This document shows positions 19,767 through 29,789 of a stretch of 64,000 nt of DNA, one piece after another. The notes under the pieces are model-generated. The model saw nothing but the letters and a program-made list of their open reading frames with translations. It was not told where the DNA came from and made no database searches. The DNA is taken from positions 62,001 through 126,000 of the forward strand of contig NZ_RJVQ01000002.1 in the NCBI RefSeq assembly GCF_003856525.1. Reading direction: 5' to 3'. The position numbers and the translations under genes are program-made. How positions within the stretch are numbered: the stretch's first letter is position 1; each line of letters starts with the position of its first letter. Source of the stretch: Vibrio viridaestus. GTDB taxonomy: Bacteria; Pseudomonadota; Gammaproteobacteria; Enterobacterales; Vibrionaceae.

Positions 19767-19796
19767 AGACGAATACCGAACAGTTTTTATTACACT
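19767..19796 (-). promoter_or_regulatory. ECF-type autoregulatory promoter candidate of the sigma gene
   Basis: On the minus strand, AGTGTAA (19796-19790), 18 bases, CGTCT (19771-19767), 40 bases before the sigma ATG. Both blocks and the spacing equal those at 18867-18896; the 18-base spacers differ, so the match is not a simple duplication. Confidence 0.7.
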
Positions 19797-19803
19797 AAAA
19801 ATG

Positions 19804-19830
19804 AAAAAACCGAGCTAGGCTCGGTTTTTT
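19804..19830 (-). terminator. terminator of the pilABCD-coaE-zapD-yacG transcript
   Basis: Stem CCGAGC/GCTCGG (19810-19815, 19819-19824, loop TAG) is flanked by six As and seven Ts, so it has a T tract on either strand. It starts at the yacG stop codon and isolates the sigma operon from read-through. Confidence 0.85.
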
Positions 19831-20027
19831 TAGTAGTCGTCTTCGGACCAGCCATCGCTATCCGACATATCGGGCGCTCCGGGAATCGTATTTTCCTCGT
19901 TGGCCCAAGTGCCAAAGTCGATCATTTGGCACTTTTTACTACAAAAGGGTCTGAACGGACTCTGATCACTCCATTCTACCGGGTTGCCACATTGAGGGCA
20001 TTTTACAATCGTTGGTTTTTTCGTCAT
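19830..20027 (-). CDS. yacG: DNA gyrase inhibitor/zinc protein YacG
   Basis: 65 residues with the YacG zinc site, Cys10-x2-Cys13 (CPQC) and Cys29-x3-Cys33 (CSKKC), followed by [11 protein letters not shown] and an acidic tail. The E. coli protein binds GyrB and inhibits gyrase. It is the last gene of the coaE-zapD-yacG run, separated from zapD by ten bases. Confidence 0.93.
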   Translation of the reverse strand: MTKKPTIVKCPQCGNPVEWSDQSPFRPFCSKKCQMIDFGTWANEENTIPGAPDMSDSDGWSEDDY

Positions 20028-20037
20028 AACTTAAAGC

Positions 20038-20778
20038 TTAGCAGCACACTGCAAGATCGAATGTTACGTCTTGAGTACATGCCTGATTGGTTTCAAACTC
20101 AATAAATTTTATCGCAAAACGATTTTTATGCCCAGAGATCATTGGGTAAACCCCAAACTCCAGAGGAATAATCAGACGCAGAATATTGGCATCTTCAGCA
20201 TCGCTTTGGAAAAAACCTGATTTGGCGACTTTAGAACGAAATGCGCCAGTTTCCCGTGTGAGTTTTAGCCATAGTTTTAATGCTTGCGAGAGGGGTTCCA
20301 ATGTTTCAGTCCAGTTCCTAGCGTGCTGATTTTTCTGATCGGGAGGTAAATGTAACCAGAAGTGAAGTGCAGGAAGATCGAAACAGCAAGAGCCACCAGG
20401 CAAATTAAAACGCTGTCTTATTGTTGAAAGAAATCGATCTTCTTTTAATGAAATGCCGAATCTATCTGATGACATTAAGCGGCTATGTACCTGATCAATT
20501 TCAGACAATAAAGCGACTAGCATCTTTTCATCAACACCATCTACATTTAACCAGCTTTTATACATAAGGCGTTGTTTTTCTATGTCTTTAGCTAATTCAT
20601 TCTTTAACTGTATCTGTTCAAATATTTCCAGAAGATCAAACAGAGAACGGAAAAAAAGCTGATGCTGGTACTCATCAGAAAAAGATGAAGCATGCTCTAA
20701 CTGTTGCAATAAGGCCTCTACTCTTAAGTAGATTCGGGTCTTTTCATTTAGAGGATGTTCAAACTGATGCGTTGTCAT
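20038..20778 (-). CDS. zapD: cell division protein ZapD
   Basis: 246 residues, helical, matching the ZapD (YacF) family: [20 protein letters not shown] at the N terminus and a conserved [19 protein letters not shown] segment in the middle. ZapD crosslinks FtsZ protofilaments at the division ring. The start at 20778 is the family start; an in-frame reading from 20829 overlaps the end of coaE and adds 17 unrelated residues. Confidence 0.94.
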   Translation of the reverse strand: MTTHQFEHPLNEKTRIYLRVEALLQQLEHASSFSDEYQHQLFFRSLFDLLEIFEQIQLKNELAKDIEKQRLMYKSWLNVDGVDEKMLVALLSEIDQVHSRLMSSDRFGISLKEDRFLSTIRQRFNLPGGSCCFDLPALHFWLHLPPDQKNQHARNWTETLEPLSQALKLWLKLTRETGAFRSKVAKSGFFQSDAEDANILRLIIPLEFGVYPMISGHKNRFAIKFIEFETNQACTQDVTFDLAVCC

Positions 20779-20809
20779 TGAGTAAGCCCTGATTTCATTT
20801 CTACCTATT

Positions 20810-21421
20810 TCACCGATTTTTTTGCACAATTGCGAGATACTTTTGATGTAATTGTGCGACTTTGGGCAAAAGTTGTTCGCTGTTACTGTTATTTTCGATT
20901 ATATCATCTGCGATTGACAGCCTATTCTGACGAGAAGCTTGCGCGGATAGTGCATTTTCAGCCTGTTTACGACTTACATTATCTCTTTTTATCGTGCGTT
21001 CTATTTGTGTTTCTTCGTTTACATCGACGACGAGAACTCGATTGCACAAGCTTTGCCATGCATTTTCAACCAGTAATGGAATCACAATAAGACAGTATGG
21101 TGAAGTAGTATTATTGAGATCTGACAGGATTTTTTCTTTTATCATGGGATGAAGAAGATTATCGAGCCATTGTTTTTCTTCACGAGAAGAAAAAATCACT
21201 TCCCTTAAATAAGCACGGTTTAATTGCTTGGTTTCAGCAATGATAGCGTTTGAGCCAAAATGTGTCTCGATCGCTTTCAAACCTTCAGAATTAGGAGCTA
21301 CTACCTCTCTGGCTTTAATATCAGCATCGATTACATCAATGCCAAATTGTTGCTGGAAAATGTTAGCTACCGTGGTTTTTCCACTGGCTATTCCGCCAGT
21401 CAGTCCTATTACAAATGGCAC
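20810..21421 (-). CDS. coaE: dephospho-CoA kinase
   Basis: 203 residues with the P-loop [10 protein letters not shown] near the N terminus, [10 protein letters not shown] (substrate Asp) and the lid region [13 protein letters not shown]. It performs the last step of coenzyme A synthesis. It begins three bases after the pilD stop, so it is transcribed with the pil genes, the standard arrangement in vibrios and pseudomonads. Confidence 0.95.
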   Translation of the reverse strand: MPFVIGLTGGIASGKTTVANIFQQQFGIDVIDADIKAREVVAPNSEGLKAIETHFGSNAIIAETKQLNRAYLREVIFSSREEKQWLDNLLHPMIKEKILSDLNNTTSPYCLIVIPLLVENAWQSLCNRVLVVDVNEETQIERTIKRDNVSRKQAENALSAQASRQNRLSIADDIIENNSNSEQLLPKVAQLHQKYLAIVQKNR

Positions 21422-21424
21422 AAT

Positions 21425-22291
21425 TTATCCTAATAAAAATGACATATACCAACCAAATATTTCACTTTTCCAAACCAAAGTTATCCATCCTGCGATGGCA
21501 AGACATGGGCCAAAGGGAAACATATTACCTTGTTGTTCGTGTTGGTTTTTCAAATAAATTAATCCAAAGATGATACCTATAAATGACGAAATTAATATGA
21601 CTAGTGGTAACGCCTGCCACCCCAGCCAAGCACCTAACGCAGCGAAGAGTTTAAAATCGCCATAACCCATACCTTCCTTTTTGGTGATTAGCTTAAATAT
21701 CCAGTATACAGACCATAAGGATACGTACCCTGCTATTGTCCCAATAATACTGTCATTGAGTGTAACGGGGCTGATATCGATTAAGGACATTAGGATACCA
21801 AGCCACATTAAAGGCAGTGTCAGTGAATCGGGTAAAAGGTGAGTATCAAAATCGATGCCAGCACAACAAATTAAAAAGAAAGTAACGAAGAGAACGGCAA
21901 ACATATAAAATGAAGCACCAAATTGATAACCAGCAGCGAGACACGCTAAGGTACTGATTAACTCAATAGCCGGATAGCGTATGCTGATTGGTGCGTCACA
22001 ATATGAACATCGTCCTTTGAGTATTAGCCAACTCAAAAGAGGGATGTTATGCCATGGTTTTAGCTTATGTTGGCAGCTTGGGCAGTGTGAAGCTGGAAGG
22101 CTTAAGGTGAGTGATTTATCGGGTAGAGATATTTTATATTCAGGGAAGGTTTCCGAGAATTCTCTTTGCCATGATGACTCCATCATTTTAGGCAGTCGAT
22201 AGATCACCACATTGAGAAAACTGCCGATGATTAATCCAAAAATCGCGACAAATGCCAGTAATAACCAAGGGTATAAAAAAAAGATTTCCAT
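21425..22291 (-). CDS. pilD: type IV prepilin peptidase/N-methylase
   Basis: 288 residues, polytopic. It has the cytoplasmic zinc module CPSC...CSYC (about residues 70-100) and the two aspartates of the aspartyl prepilin peptidase, in AGIDFDTHLLPD and GYGDFK. PilD cleaves the leader of PilA and other type IV and type II pseudopilins and methylates the new N terminus, so it probably serves type II secretion as well. A 61-base gap separates it from pilC and may hold its own promoter. Confidence 0.95.
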   Translation of the reverse strand: MEIFFLYPWLLLAFVAIFGLIIGSFLNVVIYRLPKMMESSWQREFSETFPEYKISLPDKSLTLSLPASHCPSCQHKLKPWHNIPLLSWLILKGRCSYCDAPISIRYPAIELISTLACLAAGYQFGASFYMFAVLFVTFFLICCAGIDFDTHLLPDSLTLPLMWLGILMSLIDISPVTLNDSIIGTIAGYVSLWSVYWIFKLITKKEGMGYGDFKLFAALGAWLGWQALPLVILISSFIGIIFGLIYLKNQHEQQGNMFPFGPCLAIAGWITLVWKSEIFGWYMSFLLG

Positions 22292-22336
22292 GAGTGCTCA
22301 TATCGAGGCTGATCGCAGCCAAACAGCTAAAAAAAT

Positions 22337-22345
22337 AGTATACCA
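22337..22345 (-). promoter_or_regulatory. possible extended -10 promoter before pilD
   Basis: On the minus strand the pilC-pilD gap contains TGGTATACT, an extended -10 (TGn plus TATACT). No convincing -35 is seen. It could supply PilD independently of pilus induction. Confidence 0.3.
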
Positions 22346-22352
22346 AATAATA

Positions 22353-23570
22353 CTAGCCCATTAGGTTCATTAAGTTAAAGATTGGCAAATACATAGCTAC
22401 CACAATCCCTCCTACTAATGAACCGATCAACAACACCACAATAGGCTCGATGATTTTTCCCATATTATCGATGGTATTGTTTACTTTGTTTTCATAGTCT
22501 CTCGCCAGCCTATCAAAAACGTCTTCGAGCGATCCAGAGCTTTCTCCCACAGCAACCATTTGCTCCAGCATTGGAGGAAAGACATTTTGTCGCGAAATCG
22601 CTATTGTCAAAGACAGGCCCGTCTGAAGATCGTTACTGATCTGTTCAAACGCCAATTGTAGCTTGGGTAACTTAGAGGATTGTTGAGCCATATGGAGAGA
22701 CTCGATAAGAGAGATTCCGGAACGGTAGCAGGTGGATAGTGTCTGTATTGTGCGGGCAAAATCCGCATTAGTCATAATATCACCGATGATAGGTATTTTA
22801 ATTAGAACAGAGATTGACACATTACGAAGAGAGCGGGATTTCGTATAAATTTGGCTTAATGTGAATATAACCGTCAATATTGTTACCACAACAAGATAAC
22901 CAGAAGAGCGCAGAAAGTTGGAAGCATCAACCATCGACTGTGTTAGTGCCGGTAGTTTTGCGTTCATTGATTGATATATTTTAATAAATTCTGGAACCAC
23001 AAAAAGCATCATTAAAAACGTTACCGCGAAGGCGGTCAATAAGACAAAAGTGGGATAAATCGCTGCTTTAATCATTTTACTTTTGAGCTTATTTTTTTGT
23101 TCAAGTAGGTTATGTAATTGTGTCAGGCTTTGCGGTAGATTTCCGCTCAGTTCTCCTACTTGTATTACGTCAGAAAGATGACCTTGAAAACATGGATGGC
23201 TATATTTTAATGCCGAATAGAAGGTTGTTCCACTCTGTATCTGCTCTTCTATCCTAAGTAAAATTATCTGTAGAGCTAAAGGTTGGTCAGCGGTGTTCAT
23301 TATGGTCAACGCTTTTAGGATGGCAATGTCGGCGTTAAGTAGAGTTGATAACTGCTGGATAAAATGAAATAGCTGTTTTTGAGAAAGATGTACTCGTTGC
23401 AGTTTTGCTTTCCACTTAGGACAGGGAGAAACGGACAGTAAGTGGATTTGTTGTGTTTGTAGCCTTACTTCCAGTTCTTCTGTCGATCTCTCAACGCTAA
23501 TCCCTCGAATATGTTTTCCAAACTTTATTCCATGCCAGTGAAAATAGAAGAATAACGATAGTTCAGACAT
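22353..23570 (-). CDS. pilC: type IV pilus inner-membrane platform protein PilC
   Basis: 405 residues with the two tandem GspF/PilC domains, each with paired membrane segments (about 170-190, 220-240 and 375-400), and conserved patches such as QVGELSGNL and AVGESSGSLEDVFDRLA. PilC couples the PilB motor to the pilin platform. It overlaps the end of pilB by 8 bases. Confidence 0.95.
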   Translation of the reverse strand: MSELSLFFYFHWHGIKFGKHIRGISVERSTEELEVRLQTQQIHLLSVSPCPKWKAKLQRVHLSQKQLFHFIQQLSTLLNADIAILKALTIMNTADQPLALQIILLRIEEQIQSGTTFYSALKYSHPCFQGHLSDVIQVGELSGNLPQSLTQLHNLLEQKNKLKSKMIKAAIYPTFVLLTAFAVTFLMMLFVVPEFIKIYQSMNAKLPALTQSMVDASNFLRSSGYLVVVTILTVIFTLSQIYTKSRSLRNVSISVLIKIPIIGDIMTNADFARTIQTLSTCYRSGISLIESLHMAQQSSKLPKLQLAFEQISNDLQTGLSLTIAISRQNVFPPMLEQMVAVGESSGSLEDVFDRLARDYENKVNNTIDNMGKIIEPIVVLLIGSLVGGIVVAMYLPIFNLMNLMG

Positions 23571-25194
23571 CGGTATGCTCCAATACTCTTAATAGCTCGC
23601 CATAACTTGTTAGACCATTTCTCAATGCATTTAAACCGGACTGCCATAACGTAATTTCATCAGTTTTACAGGTGAGTGGTTTTTTATCCGTATTAAATGC
23701 AAGAAGTTCGAAGACACCCAGTCTTCCTTTAAAACCATTGTGACAATGAGAGCATCCTTGTGGATCATTGGTGAATATACGCACAGATGACTTAGTCGTC
23801 ATAAGCATCTGCATATTGTCTGGAATCGGTTGGGGGCATTTACAGTGATTACACAGTTTACGAACCAGGCGCTGAGCTATAACGAGGGTAAGACAACTGT
23901 TAATGAGATAGTCTTGAATACCCAGCTGACGTAAGCGGGATATACTGTCATGGGCTGAGTTGGCATGTAATGTAGACAGAACAAGATGCCCTGTTTGTGC
24001 TGCGCGAAAGGCCATGCTAGCCGTTTCACTATCGCGAATTTCTCCCAGCATGATGACATCAGGATCTTGTCGTAACATGGCTCTTAATATGTCAGAAAAG
24101 TGGAGGTCGATCTTCGGGTTGATCTGAATTTGGTTGATTCCTGAAAGTTGGATTTCGATTGGATCTTCGATTGTTGATATATTTTTTGTCTGATGATCCA
24201 GTTCAGATAAGGCGGAATACAAACTGAACGTTTTTCCACTGCCAGTCGGTCCTGTGACTAAGATTAATCCTTGTGGCTGATTTAGCGTTTTTTTCCATAA
24301 TTTAAGCTGTTGCTCATTCATACCGAGTTTGTCACTCTTTAACGACGAAACCTGAGTATTGAGCATACGTAACACTAGCTTCTCACCCCATAAGGTTGGA
24401 ATAGTTGATACTCGAAGATCAACGGATTGTGATGTGGATAAACGGACTTTGAAACGCCCATCCTGCGGTCTACGTCGTTCTGCAATATTAAGGTTGGCGA
24501 GGACCTTGATCTTTGCCGTGAGTTTTCTACTCATATCTTTACTGGGGGAAAATTCCTCTGTAAGAACGCCATCAATTCTGAGTCGAATCTGATAGTGATG
24601 TTCAAAGGGCTCAAAATGAATATCTGATGCTTGGTGATAGGATGCTGAAGTAAGAATCTTTAACAGTAATTGGGTAACTGGTGTGGTGTTATCTTCCCAG
24701 TCTTTTTCTGCCGTCGCGGTTTCGGATTCATCAGTCAATTCGTCGAGTTGGTACAGCGGCAGTGTATTTTCAGATATCTTGTAGTGATTACCAGTTAAGC
24801 TATTAAGAAACTCGTCGTAGCGGATCAGCACACTTTTGATCTTTTTCCCGGATATAAACGAGAGCTCCTGCTCAGCACTCACATCTGTTGGATCCAAAAC
24901 GCCTAATTCAATTGTGGTTTCGGTTTCTTGTAATGGTAATACGTAATGGCGATGAATTAGCTCCGAATACCTTTCCAACAGCTGGTCTGATTGATAATTT
25001 TCTAATGAAATCAGTGGGAGAGAAAAGCGATGCGAGAGAAAACTGAGTATTTCTTCTAGACTAATGAATTCAGACTCCATCAAGGCTTTTATCGCCTTGA
25101 TGGAATGTTTACTCATATCATCAACGATGTGTTGATACTGCAATTCGTTGAGATACTTCTCTTGTCTGAGCAGATTTAATAAGGGATGAGTCAT
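23563..25194 (-). CDS. pilB: type IV pilus extension ATPase PilB
   Basis: 543 residues. An N-terminal MshEN-like domain (about 1-130) precedes the hexameric ATPase: Walker A GPTGSGKT, an Asp box, Walker B MLGEIRD and the His box TLHAN. A tetracysteine zinc site follows (CNHCKC...CSHC). The start at 25194 lies one base after the pilA stop; a reading from 25293 would lie inside pilA. The protein is slightly shorter than the usual 560-570 residues but no motif is missing. Confidence 0.95.
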   Translation of the reverse strand: MTHPLLNLLRQEKYLNELQYQHIVDDMSKHSIKAIKALMESEFISLEEILSFLSHRFSLPLISLENYQSDQLLERYSELIHRHYVLPLQETETTIELGVLDPTDVSAEQELSFISGKKIKSVLIRYDEFLNSLTGNHYKISENTLPLYQLDELTDESETATAEKDWEDNTTPVTQLLLKILTSASYHQASDIHFEPFEHHYQIRLRIDGVLTEEFSPSKDMSRKLTAKIKVLANLNIAERRRPQDGRFKVRLSTSQSVDLRVSTIPTLWGEKLVLRMLNTQVSSLKSDKLGMNEQQLKLWKKTLNQPQGLILVTGPTGSGKTFSLYSALSELDHQTKNISTIEDPIEIQLSGINQIQINPKIDLHFSDILRAMLRQDPDVIMLGEIRDSETASMAFRAAQTGHLVLSTLHANSAHDSISRLRQLGIQDYLINSCLTLVIAQRLVRKLCNHCKCPQPIPDNMQMLMTTKSSVRIFTNDPQGCSHCHNGFKGRLGVFELLAFNTDKKPLTCKTDEITLWQSGLNALRNGLTSYGELLRVLEHTDV

Positions 25195-25195
25195 A

Positions 25196-25624
25196 TTAAA
25201 TCTTCGCCTTAGTGCAACCCTTGGTTTCAATTCCAGTAGTGTGCGTGCATGCCCAGCTATTTCCTGATTTGGTGTAAACCAGAGTACTACCATTTACAGA
25301 CGAATCAGAGTCAAATGTAAAAGTGACGTTACCATCGGTTAGGGTTGTTTTGTTCTGGGTGAGGGTTAATTTACCTAAGGAACTCATATCTTCGGTAGCT
25401 CCGATTTTACTAAAATCAGTAGGAAATGAGCCGTTGGTCTGAATTTCTAACTCAATATTAGTAATAAGAGAGCTGGTTGTATTCATGGCAACACTGACTT
25501 CTGATTTTTTTGTATGCTGACTGTAGGCTGGGATCGCTACTGCTGAGAGAATACCAATAATTGCGACGACAACCATCAGCTCTATTAAGGTAAAACCGCG
25601 TTGTTTATTGGATGTGGTTTTCAT
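25196..25624 (-). CDS. pilA: type IV major pilin PilA (competence/chitin-induced type)
   Basis: 142 residues. The type IVa prepilin leader (MKTTSNKQRG) is cut before Phe11, the N-methylated residue; Glu5 of the mature protein and the hydrophobic helix FTLIELMVVVAIIGILSAV are canonical. Two C-terminal Cys (WACTHTTGIETKGC) form the D-region disulfide. In vibrios this pilus takes up DNA and binds chitin, under TfoX/CRP control. The globular domain is strain-variable. A good TAGGAG precedes the ATG. Confidence 0.94.
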   Translation of the reverse strand: MKTTSNKQRGFTLIELMVVVAIIGILSAVAIPAYSQHTKKSEVSVAMNTTSSLITNIELEIQTNGSFPTDFSKIGATEDMSSLGKLTLTQNKTTLTDGNVTFTFDSDSSVNGSTLVYTKSGNSWACTHTTGIETKGCTKAKI

Positions 25625-25767
25625 TTTTTACTCCTATCTCGTTGGGTGAAATCAAGATAGAAAATAAAAATATAACAGAGGAGTGGAAGTGCAGCGGTTA
25701 AGAATAAGTATGGGATGATTTGAAACTTACAAGACAATTACTCTCAGAGAAAAATCGATGATGTTAA

Positions 25768-25795
25768 CAAAAACAGAGAGGTAAAAACCTCCCTG
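25768..25795 (-). terminator. terminator of nadC
   Basis: On the minus strand CAGGGAGGT, loop TTTT, ACCTCTCTG with one mismatch, followed by TTTTTG. It lies 19 bases after the nadC stop and separates nadC from pilA. Confidence 0.75.
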
Positions 25796-25814
25796 CTGTA
25801 AGTATATTCATGGG

Positions 25815-26756
<942 letters not shown>

Positions 26757-26828
26757 TTAAATTCAGCCACAAAAATCAAATATTAGTGAATCAACGTTGG
26801 TTTTTTCACCAAGTAAAGCGAGTAAAAA

Positions 26829-27380
26829 ATGATAGATAAAGATGGTTGGTATGTGCAAGCAAGAAAAGTAGCATCACCTCACTTTGATCAAAGAGAGGCG
26901 CAGAATGATATTTCATTGCTGGTGGTGCATAACATTAGTCTACCGCCTGGCCAATTTGGTGGTCCATATATCGAACAGCTGTTTACTGGAAAACTGAATC
27001 CTGATGAACACTCGTTTTTTGCTCGGATAGCGCCATTTCGTGTATCTGCCCACTGCTTGATCCGACGTGACGGTGAAATTGTTCAGTTTGTCTCTTTTCA
27101 ACACCGGGCATGGCATGCAGGCGTTTCAAGTTTTGCTGGAAGAAGCAAGTGTAATGACTACTCTATTGGTATTGAACTGGAAGGGTCTGAATGGATTAGC
27201 TATACAGACGCTCAATACCAGTCTTTGTTAAACTTGACGCAAGCGATACAGCATCGCTATCCGTCGATCACTGACGATCGAATCACAGGGCATCAATATA
27301 TTGCACCTTTGCGTAAAAGTGATCCGGGATTAACGTTTGACTGGGCAAAGTATAGGTCGATGCTTAAATCATCGACCTAG
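26829..27380 (+). CDS. ampD: 1,6-anhydro-N-acetylmuramyl-L-alanine amidase AmpD
   Basis: 183 residues of the zinc amidase_2 family. The zinc ligands are visible: His in VVHNISLPPG, and His and Asp in GHQYIAPLRKSDPG. AmpD cuts anhydro-muropeptides imported during wall recycling; its loss elsewhere induces AmpC. The protein has no signal peptide, as expected for a cytoplasmic enzyme. It converges on fldB with only five bases between stops. Confidence 0.95.
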   Translation: MIDKDGWYVQARKVASPHFDQREAQNDISLLVVHNISLPPGQFGGPYIEQLFTGKLNPDEHSFFARIAPFRVSAHCLIRRDGEIVQFVSFQHRAWHAGVSSFAGRSKCNDYSIGIELEGSEWISYTDAQYQSLLNLTQAIQHRYPSITDDRITGHQYIAPLRKSDPGLTFDWAKYRSMLKSST

Positions 27381-27385
27381 ATAAC

Positions 27386-27904
27386 TTATAGAGAGTCGTG
27401 ATACTCAACCAAAATTTGTTCTACCCAGCTCTCGATGCGCTCATCACTCAGTTCGTATTGTGAGTCTTCATCCAGTGCCAGACCTACAAACTGTGTCCCA
27501 TTCTCTGTCAGAGCTTTTGATGCTTCAAAGTCATAACCTTCAACCGACCAGTAGCCGATGAAATTGACGCCTGTCGGTTTTAGCTCATCATGAAGCAGGC
27601 CCATGGCATCAAGGTACCATTCTCCGTATCCTTCCTGATCACCAAGGCCGAATAAAGCGACGGTTTTACCGGTAAGATTGGGTTTGGATACCTTATCCCA
27701 GATAGCGGCCCAGTCCTCCTGAATTTCACCAAAGTCCCAGGTCGAAATCCCAAGAATAAGGAGGTCGTATTCTTCCATTAGGTCGAGCGATGTTTCTTTG
27801 ACATTGTAGATATCGACAATGTCTTCACCAATAATGCCGCGAATTTTTTCCGCTGCCATCTCGGTATAGCAGGTTGTTGAACCGTAAAAAAGACCAATTT
27901 TCAT
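27386..27904 (-). CDS. fldB: flavodoxin FldB
   Basis: 172 residues from the ATG at 27904 ([10 protein letters not shown]). The FMN phosphate loop GSTTCYTE, the [10 protein letters not shown] loop and [11 protein letters not shown] flavin contacts match FldB, including the long-chain flavodoxin insert. It is a one-electron carrier; in enterobacteria fldB is SoxRS-regulated. An in-frame ATG at 27916 would add four residues. It is divergent from xerD, a conserved pairing. Confidence 0.93.
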   Translation of the reverse strand: MKIGLFYGSTTCYTEMAAEKIRGIIGEDIVDIYNVKETSLDLMEEYDLLILGISTWDFGEIQEDWAAIWDKVSKPNLTGKTVALFGLGDQEGYGEWYLDAMGLLHDELKPTGVNFIGYWSVEGYDFEASKALTENGTQFVGLALDEDSQYELSDERIESWVEQILVEYHDSL

Positions 27905-28062
27905 ACTGATTTGCATCTGTTCTTGTGTTGAGCGAATTCTACCCTGATAGGAATCGACTCACAAGGAAACGAGAAATACTGTAAATAAAATCAGTATTTC
28001 TCTTCACAATGCGTTCTGATTGGTATTAACTTAGGTATCACTGTGTTGATTCGAGAAAAAGT

Positions 28063-28971
28063 GTGTCGGATAAAGTATTTACAGAACAAGATATAGTGGA
28101 CGAGTTTTTAGATAACCTATGGTTAGAAAGAGGGTTATCGCAGAATACAATGGACTCGTATCGAAACGACTTATACAAACTTTTAGAGTGGATGGAAGCG
28201 AAGAATTATCGTCTCTCGTTTATCAGTCTCTCTGGGCTGCAGGACTACCAAGCTTGGCTAATGGATAAAGACTACAAGCAAACTAGCCGTGCGAGAATGC
28301 TATCTGCGATTCGGCGACTATTTCAATACTTACACCGTCAGAAAGTGAGGGCGGATGATCCCAGCGCTCTTCTTATAACGCCAAAGCTACCGAAACGATT
28401 ACCTAAAGACTTAACCGAAGAGCAGGTTGATGATTTATTAAAGTCGCCTAATATTTCCGATCCGATTGAGCTAAGAGATAAAGCCATGTTGGAGTTGCTT
28501 TACGCGACGGGTTTGCGTGTCTCTGAACTTGTGACGTTAACTATGGAAAATATGAGTTTACGTCAGGGATTAGTTAGGGTTGTGGGCAAAGGGGGTAAAG
28601 AGCGTTTAGTTCCTATGGGTGAAAATGCGATTGAATGGATCGAGCGCTTTTTGAAACAGGGCCGGCCAACGCTACTGGGGGAGCAAACATCTGATGTTGT
28701 GTTCCCGAGTAAACGTGCTCGAGTGATGACCAGACAAACATTTTGGCATCGAATCAAGCATTATGCTGTGATCGCTGGAATTGATGTAGAGTTGCTTTCT
28801 CCTCATGTATTAAGGCATGCTTTTGCAACGCATTTGTTGAACCATGGAGCTGATCTGAGGGTCGTACAGATGTTATTAGGTCATAGTGACTTATCGACAA
28901 CTCAAATTTATACTCATGTAGCAACAGAACGATTAAAACAGATCCACCATGATCATCATCCAAGAGCCTAA
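28063..28971 (+). CDS. xerD: tyrosine recombinase XerD
   Basis: 302 residues with a SAM-like core-binding domain (about 1-110) and the catalytic domain. The catalytic set is complete: Arg in ATGLRVSEL, Lys in GKGGKER, His and Arg in HVLRHAFATH, His in LGHSDLSTTQ and Tyr in IYTHV. With XerC it resolves chromosome dimers at dif; vibrios also use it for CTX-type phage integration. The start is a GTG at 28063, matching the family N terminus. dsbC starts 10 bases after the stop. Confidence 0.96.
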   Translation: MSDKVFTEQDIVDEFLDNLWLERGLSQNTMDSYRNDLYKLLEWMEAKNYRLSFISLSGLQDYQAWLMDKDYKQTSRARMLSAIRRLFQYLHRQKVRADDPSALLITPKLPKRLPKDLTEEQVDDLLKSPNISDPIELRDKAMLELLYATGLRVSELVTLTMENMSLRQGLVRVVGKGGKERLVPMGENAIEWIERFLKQGRPTLLGEQTSDVVFPSKRARVMTRQTFWHRIKHYAVIAGIDVELLSPHVLRHAFATHLLNHGADLRVVQMLLGHSDLSTTQIYTHVATERLKQIHHDHHPRA

Positions 28972-28981
28972 AGGTGAATAC

Positions 28982-29719
28982 ATGCGTTTATTACGCCAGA
29001 TACTTACGATTACGTTGTCTATTTTTGCTGTCAGTTTTGCGTCACAAGCGGCTGATTTTAATAAACAAGAACTCACTAAAAAATTTCAAAAACTGGGTGT
29101 AACAGTGAATGAAATTAAGCCTTCAGATATTGATGGTTTGTTGGAAGTACAGACGAGTGGTGGCGTTATTTTCTCTACTCCCAAGGGGGACTATTTTATT
29201 GCAGGGACGTTGTACCAGTTTAATAGTGACGGAACGTATGATGATGTCATTGCTAAACGACAAGCCCCTCTAAATGCAGATAAAATTAATCAGTTTGCTG
29301 ATGATATGATCGTCTACAAAGCGAAAGACGAAAAATACATTGTTACCATTTTTACGGATATTACGTGTGGATACTGTTCAAGACTTCACGGCCAGATGCA
29401 GCAGTATAATGATTTAGGTATCACGGTACGTTACCTCGCATTTCCTCGTCAGGGAGCTACTGGGCAGGTTGCAGACCAAATGGCGACAATCTGGTGCGCC
29501 GATGATAAAGAAGCGGCGTATAACACCGTAGAGAGTGATCGAAAGTTGCCTGCCAAAAACGCAAACTTTGCGAGCTGCCAAAAGAAAGTGGCAGATCAGC
29601 ATAATTTAGGACGTGAACTGGGTGTTGCTGGTACCCCCGCAATCTTCTTACCTAATGGTATGATGATTGGTGGATACCTTCCACCAGAGCAGCTTCTGAA
29701 ACGTCTACAAGACATGTAA
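28982..29719 (+). CDS. dsbC: periplasmic disulfide isomerase DsbC
   Basis: 245 residues: a signal peptide ending near SFASQA|ADF, an N-terminal dimerisation domain (about 20-80) and a thioredoxin domain with the active site Cys129-Gly-Tyr-Cys132. A cis-Pro is seen in GVAGTPAIF. DsbC repairs wrong disulfides and is kept reduced by DsbD. The ATG at 28982 has AAGGTG upstream; the longer reading overlaps xerD. The order xerD-dsbC-recJ is conserved. Confidence 0.96.
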   Translation: MRLLRQILTITLSIFAVSFASQAADFNKQELTKKFQKLGVTVNEIKPSDIDGLLEVQTSGGVIFSTPKGDYFIAGTLYQFNSDGTYDDVIAKRQAPLNADKINQFADDMIVYKAKDEKYIVTIFTDITCGYCSRLHGQMQQYNDLGITVRYLAFPRQGATGQVADQMATIWCADDKEAAYNTVESDRKLPAKNANFASCQKKVADQHNLGRELGVAGTPAIFLPNGMMIGGYLPPEQLLKRLQDM

Positions 29720-29789
29720 TTATATTTAAATTCTTTAAACCATATCAGTCGTACCATGAGCGGTCCTTTTAATCGGGGGCCGAAACTAT

